Source: Thermoleophilum album | Lineage (GTDB): Bacteria; Actinomycetota; Thermoleophilia; Solirubrobacterales; Thermoleophilaceae | Reading direction: 5' to 3' | DNA length: 64,000 bases | NCBI RefSeq assembly: GCF_900108055.1 | Contig: NZ_FNWJ01000002.1 | Location: forward strand, 816,382-880,381 | In this document: piece by piece, positions 8,184-16,778 of the stretch | How positions within the stretch are numbered: position 1 is the stretch's first letter | Layout of the letters: each line of letters begins with the position of its first letter | Notes under the pieces: generated by a model | The model's database searches: none | The model's input: the letters and a program-made list of their open reading frames with translations, nothing else | Told to the model about the DNA's origin: nothing | Made by a program: the position numbers and the translations under genes

Positions 8184-9383
8184 ATGAAGCTAGCGATCTG
8201 GATCGACACGATCTCCGACGTCCGCGAAATCGACGGCGTGCCGTGGCTGCACACCGCGGGGACGTCGGCGCAGTTTATGACCTTTGCGCTGGCCGTCGCC
8301 GCACACTTCTCGGACGCGACGATCCTCACGCGAAGCGCCCCCGACGGCGCACCCCTGCGCCCCGTGGGACCGCTCACCTCGGGCCAGTTCGTCGGGCTTC
8401 CCTTCTACCCAAGCTTGCGCGATGCCCGCGCCTTCCTTCGCGCCGCCCCGGCGACAGTGCGGCGCGCACGGGCGGCCTTCGAGCGAGCTGACGTCGCCTG
8501 GCTGTTCGGACCCCACCCGCTGACCTGGCCAATGCTGAGCGCCGCACGCCGTGCGGGCGCCACACCGGTGCTCGGGGTGCGCCAGCCCGGCATGTCCTAC
8601 TGGTGGGGGCGCGCCGCCAGCCTGCGCGAGCTCCTGGCGGTACCCCTGTTGGCGCCGACCGAGCTGTACTTACGGACCCGCGGACGGAAGTTGGCGATGA
8701 CGGTGGTTGGCGAGCGCATCGCTCGCCTCTACCGGCGCCAGCCCCAGAACACGCTGGTCCACGTGGCGGCCACGGTGCCGGTGGCGATGGCCACGAACCG
8801 CTCGGACCAGCATGGCCGCGCCGCGACCCCGAGCAACGCGGCCCGATCGTGGCGGCTGCTCGCAGTCGGACGACTCGAGCCGGAGAAGGACCCACTGCTT
8901 GCGCTCGACGTCCTGCGCGAGCTGAAGACGCGCGCCGGCCGACGGGTCACGCTGTCCTGGGCCGGTGACGGGCGGCTGCGCGCGGCTTTCCTTGGGCGGG
9001 CAGAGCAACTCGGGCTGGCGGCGGAGGTACAGCTGCTCGGAGACGTCGAGTTCGCACGCCTGCGCTCGCTCTACCAGCAATCCGACCTACTCCTGCACAC
9101 GGCCAAGGTCGAGGGGATCCCGCAGGTCTTGCTGGAGGCTTTGTCTTTCGGGCTACCGGTCGTCGCGACCGACGCCGGCGACATCGCCTCGTTCTTCGGC
9201 GAACACGTCCGCGTGGTCGCCGACCGAACGCCCGAGAGCCTGGCGAAGGCGGTCGTGGCGCTGCTGCGTGACCGGCAAACCTACGCAGAGCTCGCCGAGC
9301 GAGGCCGGCAGTTCGCCGCCGAGCATGCGCTGGAACCGGAAGCGCAGCGAGTGGCCGAGTTTCTGCGGCGCGCGCGCCGCTAA
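8184..9383 (+). CDS. family 4-type glycosyltransferase
   Basis: A 399-aa GT-B fold enzyme. The C-terminal half is typical of group 1 transferases: LLAVGRLEPEKDPLLALDVL (donor domain start, about residue 227), the loop LSWAGDGRLR, and the E-x7-E signature seen as KVEGIPQVLLEALSFGLPVV. The N-terminal acceptor domain is less conserved and begins MKLAIWIDTISD. ATG 8184 is preferred although the frame stays open far upstream, because that upstream part is only the antisense of the neighbouring transferase. The stop overlaps the convergent O-antigen ligase-like gene by four bases. It presumably adds a sugar to the surface glycan made by this cluster. Confidence 0.85.
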   Translation: MKLAIWIDTISDVREIDGVPWLHTAGTSAQFMTFALAVAAHFSDATILTRSAPDGAPLRPVGPLTSGQFVGLPFYPSLRDARAFLRAAPATVRRARAAFERADVAWLFGPHPLTWPMLSAARRAGATPVLGVRQPGMSYWWGRAASLRELLAVPLLAPTELYLRTRGRKLAMTVVGERIARLYRRQPQNTLVHVAATVPVAMATNRSDQHGRAATPSNAARSWRLLAVGRLEPEKDPLLALDVLRELKTRAGRRVTLSWAGDGRLRAAFLGRAEQLGLAAEVQLLGDVEFARLRSLYQQSDLLLHTAKVEGIPQVLLEALSFGLPVVATDAGDIASFFGEHVRVVADRTPESLAKAVVALLRDRQTYAELAERGRQFAAEHALEPEAQRVAEFLRRARR

Positions 9384-10816
9384 TCCCGCCGCTCGCCGAC
9401 TTTGTCGTCGGCCGACACGGGCAGCACGGTGGCGAGGGCGAGCAGCACCCACAGGCGCTTGTCGAGCGCTCCCGACACGAACGTGAAGGTCGCGAGGAGG
9501 CCAACCAACGCGATCGAAACGGCACTCAGATCCGCCACCGCCCGACGATCCCGCTGCGCCCGCGCCGCGATCAAACGCCGGCGCAACCGCAGCAGCGCCG
9601 ACCCAACGAAAGCGATGAACAGTGCGAATCCGACGACGCCCAGCTCGGCTAGCACTTGCAGATAAGTGTTGTGGACAAAGTGCGGTGAATCGACGATCAG
9701 GTTGACGAACGTCAGCTGGCCAGGGGCGCGCGTGTAATCAGCGGCGACCGCCGGGAAGTTGTTGAGCCCCACGCCGAGCAGCGGGTGGTCCTCCGCCACC
9801 CGCCAAGCAACTGTCCACAGCGAACTGCGACCGTTACCGCCGTCATCGGTTCGTGTCAACCGCTCCCAGCCGCTTGGCACGCTCACCAGGTAAAGCGCCA
9901 TTACCGACAGACACAAAGCGACCACGGTCAGCAGGCGAGCGCGCTGTTCCTTCAGTACCAGGAACGCGACCACCGCCACCACTGCAGCACCGATCAACCC
10001 GCCGCGCGACTGAGTTGCGACCAGTCCGAAGGCAAGAATCGGTACTCCGAGCGCGTAACAGAGCTTGAGTACCGGGTTGCGCTGACGAGCAATCAGCACG
10101 CCCGCCAGAGCTAGCCCCATGAGCGTGAAGGCGGCCGTGAAGTTAGGGTCGCCGATGCCACCCCGCAACCTGCCCTCGACGAACGCGCCGCGGTCGAGGA
10201 TCGGCACGATGCCCGGGAGTAGCGCACCGATTAGGACCGACGCAACCGCTCCCCAGTACAGCGCTGCCAGAAGCGTCGTCCCGGCGCCCCGCCGCGCGAC
10301 CTCGTCCTTGCAGATGAAGAACAGGAGCGCCAGCGACCACCACCGCCAGAGGTCGCCGGCGGCTGCCGAAACGTCGACCGCCCACAACAGCGAGAGCGTG
10401 ATCCAGGCCAGGAAGGCGAGCATCAGATAGTCGGTTGGCGTGGTCAACAACCGCGGACGTTCCCGCTCCCCAGCGGCGAACAGATCGACGAACCACGAAG
10501 CAGTCACCACCAGCGCGCCGACCTTCACCGCCAGGTTTACCGCGGGCACGCCCTCGCAAAGGCTTGCGGCGATAAGCAGCGCAAGCGCCGTCGTCCGGGA
10601 GACGAACGCCAGCCAGGCGTACGCGACGCCCGCCACTAAACCGACCGCGAGCACCGGCACGGTCGCCGCAAGCCAGGCAAGTAGCGGCGCGAGCAGCGCC
10701 GCCGCGATCAGTGGCAGTCGCGCTGGAAGGGCGCCGCGCGGGCGCGTCGGAGTGCCGACAGAGGGCTGCGCAACCAGCCATTGTTCTTGTTGCGAAACCT
10801 CTACGGCGCGCCCCAC
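9380..10816 (-). CDS. O-antigen ligase/Wzy-like polymerase
   Basis: A 478-aa protein with about 11 transmembrane helices from residue 20 to the C-terminus. It has the O-antigen ligase signature in a large loop: TDDGGNGRSSLWTVAWRVAE then HPLLGVGLNNFPAVAADYTR, followed by PHFVHNTYLQVLAELGVVGF. The conserved His of that last motif is the family's functional residue. GTG 10816 is chosen as start because a TANNNT box lies eight bases upstream and the first helix follows; a longer frame back to 10987 would overlap the next gene. This is the best candidate for the polymerase or ligase acting with the flippase at 11831. Confidence 0.84.
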   Translation of the reverse strand: MGRAVEVSQQEQWLVAQPSVGTPTRPRGALPARLPLIAAALLAPLLAWLAATVPVLAVGLVAGVAYAWLAFVSRTTALALLIAASLCEGVPAVNLAVKVGALVVTASWFVDLFAAGERERPRLLTTPTDYLMLAFLAWITLSLLWAVDVSAAAGDLWRWWSLALLFFICKDEVARRGAGTTLLAALYWGAVASVLIGALLPGIVPILDRGAFVEGRLRGGIGDPNFTAAFTLMGLALAGVLIARQRNPVLKLCYALGVPILAFGLVATQSRGGLIGAAVVAVVAFLVLKEQRARLLTVVALCLSVMALYLVSVPSGWERLTRTDDGGNGRSSLWTVAWRVAEDHPLLGVGLNNFPAVAADYTRAPGQLTFVNLIVDSPHFVHNTYLQVLAELGVVGFALFIAFVGSALLRLRRRLIAARAQRDRRAVADLSAVSIALVGLLATFTFVSGALDKRLWVLLALATVLPVSADDKVGERRD

Positions 10817-10824
10817 TGCGAAAT

Positions 10825-10830
10825 ATCGTA
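10825..10830 (-). promoter_or_regulatory. -10 box (TACGAT) for the O-antigen ligase-like gene
   Basis: On the minus strand TACGAT ends eight bases before GTG 10816, which would give a leader of about one base. This supports GTG 10816 as the start and fits the leaderless pattern seen at other genes. Confidence 0.4.
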
Positions 10831-10885
10831 CGGTCGATCGAGTGATCCCAAGACCGCAAGCCAAGCTTTCAGATAGCTGCTCGAG

Positions 10886-11830
10886 GTGAGTGCGAGCGCC
10901 GCCCAAACACTGCCCGTAGCGGTGGTGATTCCCTGCTACAACGATGGCGCCACGGTCGAGGACGCCTACCGTTCCGCACTCGTTCAACAGCCAGCAGAGC
11001 TGGTGATCGTCGACGACGGCTCGAGCGACCCCGCAACTCTCCGGAAGCTAGACGAGCTGCGCGCCCGCGGGGCTCGCGTGATCCGTCAGGAGAACCAGGG
11101 CTTGAGTGCGGCGCGCATGCGCGGCGTCGCCGCGACGAGCTCCCCGTTCGTGCAACCGCTCGATGCCGACGACGTGCTCGCGCCGGGCGCTCTGCGCACG
11201 CTTCTCGCCGTACTCGAGCAAACGGCTGCGGATGTCGCCTGGGGTGAGGTGCGCAGCTTCGGCCGCTCCGATCTCCGCTGGCGAGCGGCACTGCCGATTG
11301 ATCGGTGGATGCTCACGCATGTAAATCCCTTGCCCGGCACGCCACTGCTGCGTCGTAGCACCCTGCTTGCGGCGGGTGGATGGCGGCAAGATGCCGCCTA
11401 CCAGGATTGGGATCTGTACCTCAGCCTTGCCGAGCTGGGCGCGCGCGGGGTCTTCGTGCCCCGCCTTTTCATGTACTACCGCGTCCACTCGAGCAGCCGG
11501 ATGTGGCGCTCCTCGCTCGCATCGCTGCACGAGAACCTGGACGATCTCCGCCGTCACCACCCCGAGCTGTGGCGCTCGCGGCGGCGACTGTGGTTGCGCT
11601 CGACGGCTCCCCCGCGCTGCCGCCTCCTGCTGCCGCTGATCGAGGCCCTTCCCCTCCCTTTGCGGGCGCGCCTCGCGCTAAAGACCCTAGTCGCGCATCC
11701 GCGGCCCGCTGCGCGCAGCCAGCTACGCAAGCTAACCGCGCGATTCACGCGCCCGAAGGTCCTCTCGGAGGAGGCCGTCCGCGACCTCTTAAGGCGCGCC
11801 GAGGCTGAGTTGGCGGCCGAGCACGGCTGA
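10886..11830 (+). CDS. family 2 glycosyltransferase
   Basis: A 314-aa GT-A glycosyltransferase. The donor site reads VAVVIPCYNDGATVEDAYRS (from about residue 11), then VIVDDGSSDPAT, then NQGLSAARMRGV and the DXD-type metal motif PLDADDVLAPGAL. The acceptor region has AYQDWDLYLSLAELG. It has no membrane segments. The GTG start at 10886 has GAGG immediately upstream, and the gene is directly followed by the flippase GTG start one base after its stop. The two genes are therefore almost certainly co-transcribed. Confidence 0.86.
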   Translation: MSASAAQTLPVAVVIPCYNDGATVEDAYRSALVQQPAELVIVDDGSSDPATLRKLDELRARGARVIRQENQGLSAARMRGVAATSSPFVQPLDADDVLAPGALRTLLAVLEQTAADVAWGEVRSFGRSDLRWRAALPIDRWMLTHVNPLPGTPLLRRSTLLAAGGWRQDAAYQDWDLYLSLAELGARGVFVPRLFMYYRVHSSSRMWRSSLASLHENLDDLRRHHPELWRSRRRLWLRSTAPPRCRLLLPLIEALPLPLRARLALKTLVAHPRPAARSQLRKLTARFTRPKVLSEEAVRDLLRRAEAELAAEHG

Positions 11831-13228
11831 GTGGGACAAGGCAGCGGAGACGAACAGGGCGCCGCCACCCGCTCGGACGGGGCCCGTCGACCGCCCGCAG
11901 CGCATCGCCCCCCGCTGATCCGGTCGGGTGCGCTCAGCTATGCCGCGCAGATCCTCAACGCCAGCCTCTCGTTCCTCAACGTCCTGGTAATCGCCCGCGC
12001 GCTGGGCCCGGAGGGCAGAGGGTCCGTGGCCTTCCTGACCACCGTCGCTTCGATTGCCTATCAGGCCTTGTTGCTTGGGGTGCCGATCGCCTGCTCGAAC
12101 TTTGGGGGCCGACGCCCGGAGCTGCTCGCTCGCCTGCTCACCGCCTCGCTGGTGCTGTCGGCGGCCACCGGTGCGGGCGCGATCCTCGCCACCGTCGGAC
12201 TGTTTGCGGCGGTGCCGAACGCGACCGCCGGAGCGATGCCCCTGGACTTGGCGATCGTCCTCCTCTCGTTGCCCTTCCTCTCGCTCCAGGCGGCCCTCCT
12301 GGCCCTCGTCTCCTCGCAGTACCGGTTCGGCGCGATGAGTGTCGGGATCTTCCTTCCCTCGCTCGCCAACGTCGTCGTCAACACCACCTTGGCCCTCACC
12401 GGCGTCCTCAGTGTGCGTGCCGCCGTTGCGGTTTGGGTGAGTGGTCAGGTACTAACTACAGCGCTCTTGTTCGTGGTCGCTGTGCGCCTCGCTGGCGGCC
12501 TCGGGCGCCCGGATCTCGCGCTGTGGCGGGCGATGCTGGCGTTCGGCCTGCGCGGCCACGTCGGCTGGGTGCTGATGCTTGCGAGCTTCCGGGTCGACCA
12601 GTGGATCCTGGCGGCGCTGTCCGGGCGTCGTGAGCTCGGGCTTTACAGCATTGCGGTCGCTTGGTTCGAAGCTCTTTTCTTCCTGCCGACAGCGCTCGCC
12701 TTCGTGCAGCGGCCCGACCTGGTGCGCGCGTCGCGCGCGGACGCGGCTCGCCAGGCGTCACTGGTTTTCCGGCTCGCGATCCTCGCGACCTCTGTGCTTG
12801 GCCTGCTCCTCTTCCTGCTCGCCCCGCCGCTTTGCACGCGGGTCTTCGGACCGGCGTTCGCGGGCTCGATCGACGACCTTCGGCTGCTCGTCCCGGGAGC
12901 GCTGGGAATCGTGGCGAGCAAGCTCCTCGGCGATGCCCTCAGCGCACAGCGGATGCCGGGGCTTGAGAGCATCGCCGCGGCCGCGGCATTCGTGACGATG
13001 GTCACCCTGGACGTCGTGCTGATACCGCAGCTCGGAGGCACCGGTGCTGCGATCGCCTCGACTTGTGGCTACCTATCGGGGGGCCTGGTCGCCGCCTACC
13101 TCTTCTGTCACAAGCTGGGCGCCCGACCGGCAGTGCTGCTACCTCGGCCCCAAGATCTCGTCCTGCTCGCGCAAGTTGTGCGCGCGCAGCTGACGCGACC
13201 ATCGCTTCCGGGCACGGCCAGCCGCTGA
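11831..13228 (+). CDS. polysaccharide flippase (Wzx/MATE-like)
   Basis: A 465-aa protein with about 12 hydrophobic helices, of the MOP exporter superfamily. It should flip undecaprenyl-linked oligosaccharide across the membrane. The N-terminal family pattern SYAAQILNASLSFLNVLVIA is followed by RALGPEGRGSVAFLTTVASI, which is characteristic of Wzx/RfbX proteins. The start is GTG 11831 immediately after the TGA of the upstream glycosyltransferase. Together with the initiating transferase at 13416 and the Wzy-like proteins it completes a Wzx/Wzy-type pathway. Confidence 0.86.
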   Translation: MGQGSGDEQGAATRSDGARRPPAAHRPPLIRSGALSYAAQILNASLSFLNVLVIARALGPEGRGSVAFLTTVASIAYQALLLGVPIACSNFGGRRPELLARLLTASLVLSAATGAGAILATVGLFAAVPNATAGAMPLDLAIVLLSLPFLSLQAALLALVSSQYRFGAMSVGIFLPSLANVVVNTTLALTGVLSVRAAVAVWVSGQVLTTALLFVVAVRLAGGLGRPDLALWRAMLAFGLRGHVGWVLMLASFRVDQWILAALSGRRELGLYSIAVAWFEALFFLPTALAFVQRPDLVRASRADAARQASLVFRLAILATSVLGLLLFLLAPPLCTRVFGPAFAGSIDDLRLLVPGALGIVASKLLGDALSAQRMPGLESIAAAAAFVTMVTLDVVLIPQLGGTGAAIASTCGYLSGGLVAAYLFCHKLGARPAVLLPRPQDLVLLAQVVRAQLTRPSLPGTASR

Positions 13229-13415
13229 TTCGAAAACCGCAACCGGCGGCGACGCAACCGGCGGCGCTCGACCGACGGAACCGCGGAGCCGGCGGCGATC
13301 GACCGACGATTGGCGCGCTCCGCCGAGCTGTCGTAGAGTGTTCGGCGAGAGCCCCAGACCGGCCGACGGTCGGTCGGCCGCTTTCAGACCCGCAACTTCC
13401 CCACATACCGACTAG

Positions 13416-14204
13416 GTGCGGTTCCCAGCCCCCTCCACCCAAACACCCCCTGCGCATTGCCGCTCCGCGCAAACGCGCGCCGCGCCCGCCGTAAAGCGGG
13501 CGCTCGACGTCGTTGTCGCCAGCGCGATCCTGCTGCTAACGGCGCCGTTGATCGCCCTCGCGGCGTTGGCGGTCGTGATCGACTCGCCGGGCCCGCCCCT
13601 CTACCGGTCCCTACGCGTGGGGCGCAACGGTCGCCATTTTTGGATGTACAAGCTGCGCAAGATGCACGTCGACGCGGGCGGCCCCCCACTTACCGTCGCG
13701 AACGACGAGCGCCTCACCCGCGTGGGCAGCGTCATATCGCGGCTCAAGATCGACGAGCTGCCGCAGCTTCTCAACGTCATCAAGGGCGACATGTCCTTGG
13801 TGGGACCGCGGCCGCAAAGCCCCGAGTTCGTCGCCCAACACGCCGACGACTACGCCGTGATCCTGCGTGTGCGACCGGGCATCACCGGTCCCTCGCAGGT
13901 GGCGTTCGCAGAGGAGGACCGGGTACTGAGTCACGAACGGCCGCTGCTCCAGTACCTGCAACGGATCCTCCCCCAGAAACTTGCGCTCGACCAGATGTAC
14001 GTGTCCGACTGGTCGCTGCGCACCGACTTGCGCATTCTCTTTTGGACGTTCGTGACGGTCGTGCTGCGGGTGCCGGTCGCCGTTCATCGACGCGACGGTC
14101 GCATGTCGGTGAGGCGCCGTAAGCGCAGCGAGCCGGCGGCCCCACCGACCGAAAACCTCACCGAGCACGCCGAGCCGGAGCCGGCGTACCAGAACGCCGC
14201 GTAA
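13416..14204 (+). CDS. initiating sugar-phosphate transferase (WcaJ/WbaP type)
   Basis: A 262-aa polyprenyl-phosphate sugar-1-phosphate transferase that should load the first sugar on undecaprenyl phosphate. Typical features are VKRALDVVVASAILLLTAPL (membrane hairpin, about residues 27-50), GPPLYRSLRVGRNGRHFWMY, and the catalytic block KIDELPQLLNVIKGDMSLVG with the following PRPQSPEF. The short form without the extra N-terminal membrane domain is present. The C-terminal 45 residues are Arg/Glu-rich and variable. The gene starts at GTG 13416, 187 bp after the flippase; that gap contains a hairpin at 13361-13379 without a clear T tract. Confidence 0.88.
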   Translation: MRFPAPSTQTPPAHCRSAQTRAAPAVKRALDVVVASAILLLTAPLIALAALAVVIDSPGPPLYRSLRVGRNGRHFWMYKLRKMHVDAGGPPLTVANDERLTRVGSVISRLKIDELPQLLNVIKGDMSLVGPRPQSPEFVAQHADDYAVILRVRPGITGPSQVAFAEEDRVLSHERPLLQYLQRILPQKLALDQMYVSDWSLRTDLRILFWTFVTVVLRVPVAVHRRDGRMSVRRRKRSEPAAPPTENLTEHAEPEPAYQNAA

Positions 14205-14272
14205 GCGGCGCTGTTTCACGACCCGGCCGCTCGGGTCCGCTGGCGTCCGCCGCCGCTGCTAGCGTTCCAGCC

Positions 14273-14391
14273 GCGCCGAGCCGATAGCCGCACTGGCTAG
14301 CGGGCGGGGGACCCAGTCAACCCCGGGGCGAATCGCGGTCCGAGCGCCGTGACGCGCATAGCGCGAGCCCGACAGCTAACCCCGTAGGCGC
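14273..14391 (+). ncRNA. ydaO-type cyclic di-AMP riboswitch
   Basis: Conserved blocks of the ydaO/yuaA class are present in order: GCGCCGAG (P1, 5' side), GCGGGGGACCCA, CCCGGGGCGAATCGCGG, GCGCGAGCCC, GACAGCTAACCCCGTAGG and GCGC closing P1 (14387-14391 pairs with 14273-14277). The class binds c-di-AMP and in actinobacteria commonly turns off wall hydrolase and resuscitation genes. Here it lies 64 nt before a CAP domain gene that is frameshifted. Confidence 0.88.
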
Positions 14392-14454
14392 AGCGACAAG
14401 AGCCCCGTCCAGACACTCCCTCGCCACCCAGCGAGAGAAACGGAGGTCGACCGT

Positions 14455-14939
14455 ATGCGCTCCCGTGCGATCCGCCCCGTAACCGTGTTGCTGCTAGCGG
14501 TCGCTACAGCGTCGACCTCGGGTGTGCTCGCCGCGAGCGGCGGGGCAAGGGCCGAAGCTGCGCGCACGTCGCGACCGCACCCGCTGCTCGACGGCTTCAA
14601 CGCGGCCCGGCGCGCCGCGGGTGTGCGGCCGCTGCGGGTTCTCAAGTCGCTCGATCGTTCGAGCCGCGAGGCCGTGCTTGTGCTGGCACGCCAAAGCCGC
14701 TTCGCACACGTCGGCCCCCCGCCCTCGCCGGCCTTCGCGTGCGCGGGGAGATAATCGCCTTCCGCTACGGATGGCGGGCGCGCAGCGCCACTCCCAGCGT
14801 GCTCCGCGCCTGGTTGCGCTCGCCGGCGCACCGCAGTGTGATCACGTACCGCGGCTTCCGTTGGGTCGGCGCCGCGCGCGTTCAGGGCTACCTCAACGGA
14901 CGCCGCGCAACCTTCTGGGTTGCCCACTTCGGCGGCTGA
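14455..14939 (+). pseudogene. CAP/SCP-domain secreted protein, frameshifted
   Basis: The ATG at 14455 (GGAGG ten bases upstream) begins a signal peptide (about residues 1-34) and the first half of a CAP domain (cysteine-rich secretory/Tpx-1 family), with PHPLLDGFNAARRAAGVRPL and SRFAHVGP. This frame stops at 14754. The second half continues in the frame one base back: IIAFRYGWRARSATPSVLRA, then WLRSPAHRSVI and the end ATFWVAHFGG at 14939. Adding one C to the C6 run at 14715-14720 restores a continuous protein of about 161 aa. This is either a real inactivating deletion, a sequence error in the homopolymer, or, less likely, a programmed shift. A ydaO riboswitch lies directly upstream. Confidence 0.8.
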
Positions 14940-15020
14940 AGGCGGCGGTACGCGGATATCGGTAAGTCCTGACGGCTCGCTGGGGACGGTAAGGCGAGCT
15001 AGCCGCCCCGCGAGTGACGC

Positions 15021-15542
15021 TCAGGAAGCCGGCTCTCGGCGCGGCACCAGCACTGCTCGTTTGAACTCGCAAACGAGCGTGCCGTCCTGCTTGAACACCC
15101 GCGTGTGCACTTTCACGACCCCCCGATCGGGTTTCGACCGCGAAGGCCGCACCTCCAGCACTTCCGACTCGGCGTACAGCGTGTCACCGTGGAACACCGG
15201 GTTGGGGTGGGAAAGCTCCTCGGTGGCGAGGTTCGCGATCGCCTTACCGGAGACGTCGGCCACCGACATACCGAGCGCCAACGAGTACACGTAGGGCCCA
15301 ACGACTACGTTGCGACCTTGCTGAGAGCGCCGCGCGTACTCGTCGTTGATGTGGAGCGGATGATGGTTCATCGTTAGGAGGCAGAACAGGTGATCGTCCG
15401 CTTCCGTCACGGTCTTGGCCGGCCAGTGCTTGTAGACGGCACCGACCTCGAACTCCTCCAGATAGCGACCGTACGGACGCGCACCGGATGCCTCGCGCGC
15501 CGCCTGGTCGATCTCGAGCTGCCTCGTCTCGGTTTCGCTCAT
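15021..15542 (-). CDS. MaoC family hydratase (mesaconyl-CoA/enoyl-CoA hydratase-like)
   Basis: A 173-aa hot-dog fold protein. The hydratase 2 motif is seen as TMNHHPLHINDEYARR (about residues 57-72), with the catalytic His in HPLHIN. It is followed by VVVGPYVYSLALGMSV and PVFHGDTLYAESEVLEVRPS, the usual order in MaoC proteins. Such enzymes add water to an enoyl-CoA. Because it is divergent from malyl-CoA lyase and malate-CoA ligase genes, mesaconyl-CoA hydration to methylmalyl-CoA is a reasonable guess, but substrate specificity is not shown by the sequence. GGAGAGG precedes ATG 15542. Confidence 0.8.
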   Translation of the reverse strand: MSETETRQLEIDQAAREASGARPYGRYLEEFEVGAVYKHWPAKTVTEADDHLFCLLTMNHHPLHINDEYARRSQQGRNVVVGPYVYSLALGMSVADVSGKAIANLATEELSHPNPVFHGDTLYAESEVLEVRPSRSKPDRGVVKVHTRVFKQDGTLVCEFKRAVLVPRREPAS

Positions 15543-15648
15543 CCCTCTCCAGCTTCTCGTCAGCTTGCTGTTTGTCGTCGTTTGCGACCGCCGGTGGCAG
15601 CCGCGACGACACCTCGGGACGCGGAATCGTAACGGGCGAGGGCACGTG

Positions 15649-15670
15649 TTGACTCTCCAGTCAATACCAT
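15649..15670 (+). promoter_or_regulatory. inverted-repeat operator plus -10 box before the malyl-CoA lyase gene
   Basis: A perfect dyad TTGACT-CTCC-AGTCAA (15649-15664) is followed at once by TACCAT (15665-15670), a TANNNT -10 box nine bases before ATG 15680. A protein bound to the dyad would block the promoter. The dyad lies in the 137-bp space shared with the divergent MaoC gene, so one regulator could control both directions. The regulator is not identifiable here. Confidence 0.5.
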
Positions 15671-15679
15671 TCGCGCGCC

Positions 15680-16765
15680 ATGCGAAACCCGAGAGCGTTC
15701 TTCCAGCCGCTGGCGATCGGCGCGCCCGAGCCGCTCCGCGAGATCCCCTTCAAGCCCTCGCGGATGATCCACTTTTTCGACCCATCCAACGAGAAGATGG
15801 CGTCGAAGCTCCCCGAGCTGGCGCGCAAGTGCGACATCCTGCTCGGCAACCTCGAAGACGCGATCCCCGCCGACCGTAAGGAAGCCGCCCGGGAAGGGTT
15901 GATCAGACTCGCCAAGGAGGTCGACTTCGGCGACTGCGCGCTGTGGACGCGCATCAACTCGCTCGACAGCCCTTGGGTGCTCGACGACCTCTTGCGGCTC
16001 GTCGGTGAGATCGGCGATCGCCTCGAGGTGATCATGGTCCCGAAGGTCGAGGGCCCCTGGGACATCCACTACGTCGACCGGCTGCTCGCGCAACTCGAAG
16101 CCAAGCACGGCCTTGAACGCCCGATCCTCGTGCACGCGATCCTCGAGACGTCGCTCGGCGTCGTGAACGTCGAGGAGATCGCGACGGCGAGCCCGCGCAT
16201 GCAGGGCATGAGCTTCGGGCCCGCCGACCTCGCGGCCTCGCGGCGGATGAAGACGACGCGGGTCGGCGGCGGCCATCCCGCCTACCGCGTGATCGAAGAC
16301 CCGGATCCCGAGAACCCCGACGCGCCGCGGGCCACCGCCCAGCAGGATCCTTGGCACTACTCGATCGCGCGGATGGTCGACGCCTGCACCTCGGCCGGAA
16401 TCCTCCCGTTCTATGGGCCGTACGGCGACATCCGCGACACCGTCGGCTGCGAACACCAGTTCCGCGCCGCGTTCCTGCTCGGTTGCGTCGGCGCGTGGTC
16501 GCTGCACCCGGTGCAGATCGACATCGCCAAGAAGGTGTTCAGCCCGCCGGTCGACGAGGTCAAGTTCGCCAAGAAGGTGCTCGAAGCGATCCCCGACGGG
16601 CGCGGCGTGCACATGATCGACGGCAAGATGCAGGACGACGCGACCTGGAAGCAGTGCAAGGTGATGGTCTCGCTCGCCGAGATGCTCGCCCGCAAGGACC
16701 CTGAACTGGCCGAGCTCTACGGCTTCGAGCACCTCGCACAGCGCGAACCGGTCGCCAACTCCTAG
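15680..16765 (+). CDS. malyl-CoA lyase-like HpcH/HpaI family enzyme
   Basis: A 361-aa TIM-barrel lyase of the CitE/HpcH family. It should split or form malyl-CoA (glyoxylate plus acetyl-CoA) or beta-methylmalyl-CoA (glyoxylate plus propionyl-CoA) with a divalent metal. Visible motifs are [19 protein letters not shown] (acidic metal and CoA region, about residues 54-72), [26 protein letters not shown] (catalytic/metal Glu) and the MclA-type signature [17 protein letters not shown] with [10 protein letters not shown]. It is longer than CitE (about 290 aa) and closer in length to malyl-CoA lyases. It is followed 13 bp later by the beta subunit of a malate-CoA ligase-like enzyme, which supports the assignment. 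Confidence 0.83.
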   Translation: MRNPRAFFQPLAIGAPEPLREIPFKPSRMIHFFDPSNEKMASKLPELARKCDILLGNLEDAIPADRKEAAREGLIRLAKEVDFGDCALWTRINSLDSPWVLDDLLRLVGEIGDRLEVIMVPKVEGPWDIHYVDRLLAQLEAKHGLERPILVHAILETSLGVVNVEEIATASPRMQGMSFGPADLAASRRMKTTRVGGGHPAYRVIEDPDPENPDAPRATAQQDPWHYSIARMVDACTSAGILPFYGPYGDIRDTVGCEHQFRAAFLLGCVGAWSLHPVQIDIAKKVFSPPVDEVKFAKKVLEAIPDGRGVHMIDGKMQDDATWKQCKVMVSLAEMLARKDPELAELYGFEHLAQREPVANS

Positions 16766-16778
16766 GAGGACCTGCCCA

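Noticed and set aside
13361-13379. Hairpin between the flippase and the initiating transferase as a terminator
   Set aside because: The stem is good (GGCCGAC and GTCGGCC) but the downstream T tract is poor, so I do not list it as a terminator.
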